Shown here piece by piece: positions 63,601-64,000 of a DNA stretch of 64,000 nt. This stretch comes from Prochilodus magdalenae (lineage: Eukaryota; Chordata; Actinopteri; Characiformes; Prochilodontidae): the NCBI GenBank assembly GCA_024036415.1, contig JAMWET010006600.1, positions 864,501 through 928,500 of the forward strand, given 5' to 3'. The first letter of the stretch is position 1. Each line of letters opens with the position of its first letter. The translations under genes and the position numbers were made by a program. Below the pieces are notes generated by a model. That model saw nothing but the letters and a program-made list of their open reading frames with translations. It did not search any database and was not told the origin of the DNA.

Positions 63601-64000
63601 CCTTGAGCAGCATTTTCTATGAGCCTCACTGTTCTTGTTCTAATGCATGCATGCATGTATGTATGTGTGTGGGTGACGTAAAAATGTGCGTGAATGATAC
63701 TGTAGAATACTTTATATATGGGGCTTTAACCAGCTACGGGCTTTGCCTCATAGTTTGCCTCAATAGTTTCTCCTATTGCATTTTGCACTTTTACTCCCTC
63801 TAGTTAAATCTATCTAAATACTAAAATCATTCACTTGATTACCATAAGATATTACAGAAGCCCTAAAAGGACTGGATTTGGCATGTTATTCATTTTTTTG
63901 TGACAAGTTATTTTTGTTTGCTGGCTCGACATCTTAATGGATTTGTATCTTTTATCATGACATAACGAAAAAATATATTTCTGCTGTTATTTTGACACAG
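60607..64000 (+). other. slc25a25: slc25a25 3' UTR and downstream flank
   Basis: A U-rich block (about 60629-60672) begins 20-odd bases after the stop. I found no AATAAA on the plus strand in this stretch; ATTAAA variants occur at 60864-60869 and 61971-61976, so the 3' end cannot be set. A GCATGCATGCATGTATGTAT patch is at about 63643-63665. The next gene is not recognisable before the window ends. Confidence 0.5.

Overview
The window looks like nuclear DNA of a teleost fish. It is AT-rich and microsatellite-laden, with spliced vertebrate genes, tRNA-derived SINEs carrying a teleost-type 3' tail, and Tc1/mariner-like DNA transposon debris. Some of the dispersed repeats resemble ones I remember from otophysan fishes (characins, catfishes); that placement is recall and was not checked.

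Two protein-coding genes are supported, arranged head to head. On the minus strand, 31119-31264 is the first coding exon of eeig1 (fam102a); the rest of that gene must lie to the left of the window, so roughly the first 31 kb reads as its first intron. On the plus strand, 37860-60606 carries the whole coding region of slc25a25, the calcium-regulated mitochondrial ATP-Mg/phosphate carrier SCaMC-2. I could place three alternative first coding exons (37860-38216, 46740-46985, 51823-51981), nine shared downstream exons, and an optional 36-nt microexon (55455-55490). All splice sites are GT-AG and all phases agree. Human EEIG1 and SLC25A25 are also near neighbours on 9q34 in the same orientation, which supports both calls.

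Layout: 1-31118, eeig1 intron 1, full of long simple repeats, two copies of a large AT-rich palindromic element, and SINEs. 31265-32100, eeig1 5' leader/promoter zone with a perfect 23-bp inverted repeat. 32100-37000, intergenic, with Tc1-like relics and a 532-bp TIR element. 37000-37859, slc25a25 promoter 1a and a leader containing several short upstream ORFs. 37860-60606, slc25a25. 60607-64000, 3' UTR and downstream flank with no further gene recognised.

The slc25a25 architecture implies that promoter choice sets calcium sensing: only exon 1a supplies the first EF-hand, exons 1b and 1c replace it with other N-termini, and the microexon adds 12 residues just before the fourth EF-hand. The EF-hand domain governs the carrier domain in the mitochondrial inner membrane. 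I found no prokaryotic-type system, CRISPR array, rRNA or convincing tRNA gene, and no sign of an unknown multi-gene system. The most interesting signals are the regulatory and splicing details of slc25a25, an unusual residue in its third EF-hand, and the paired palindromic elements.
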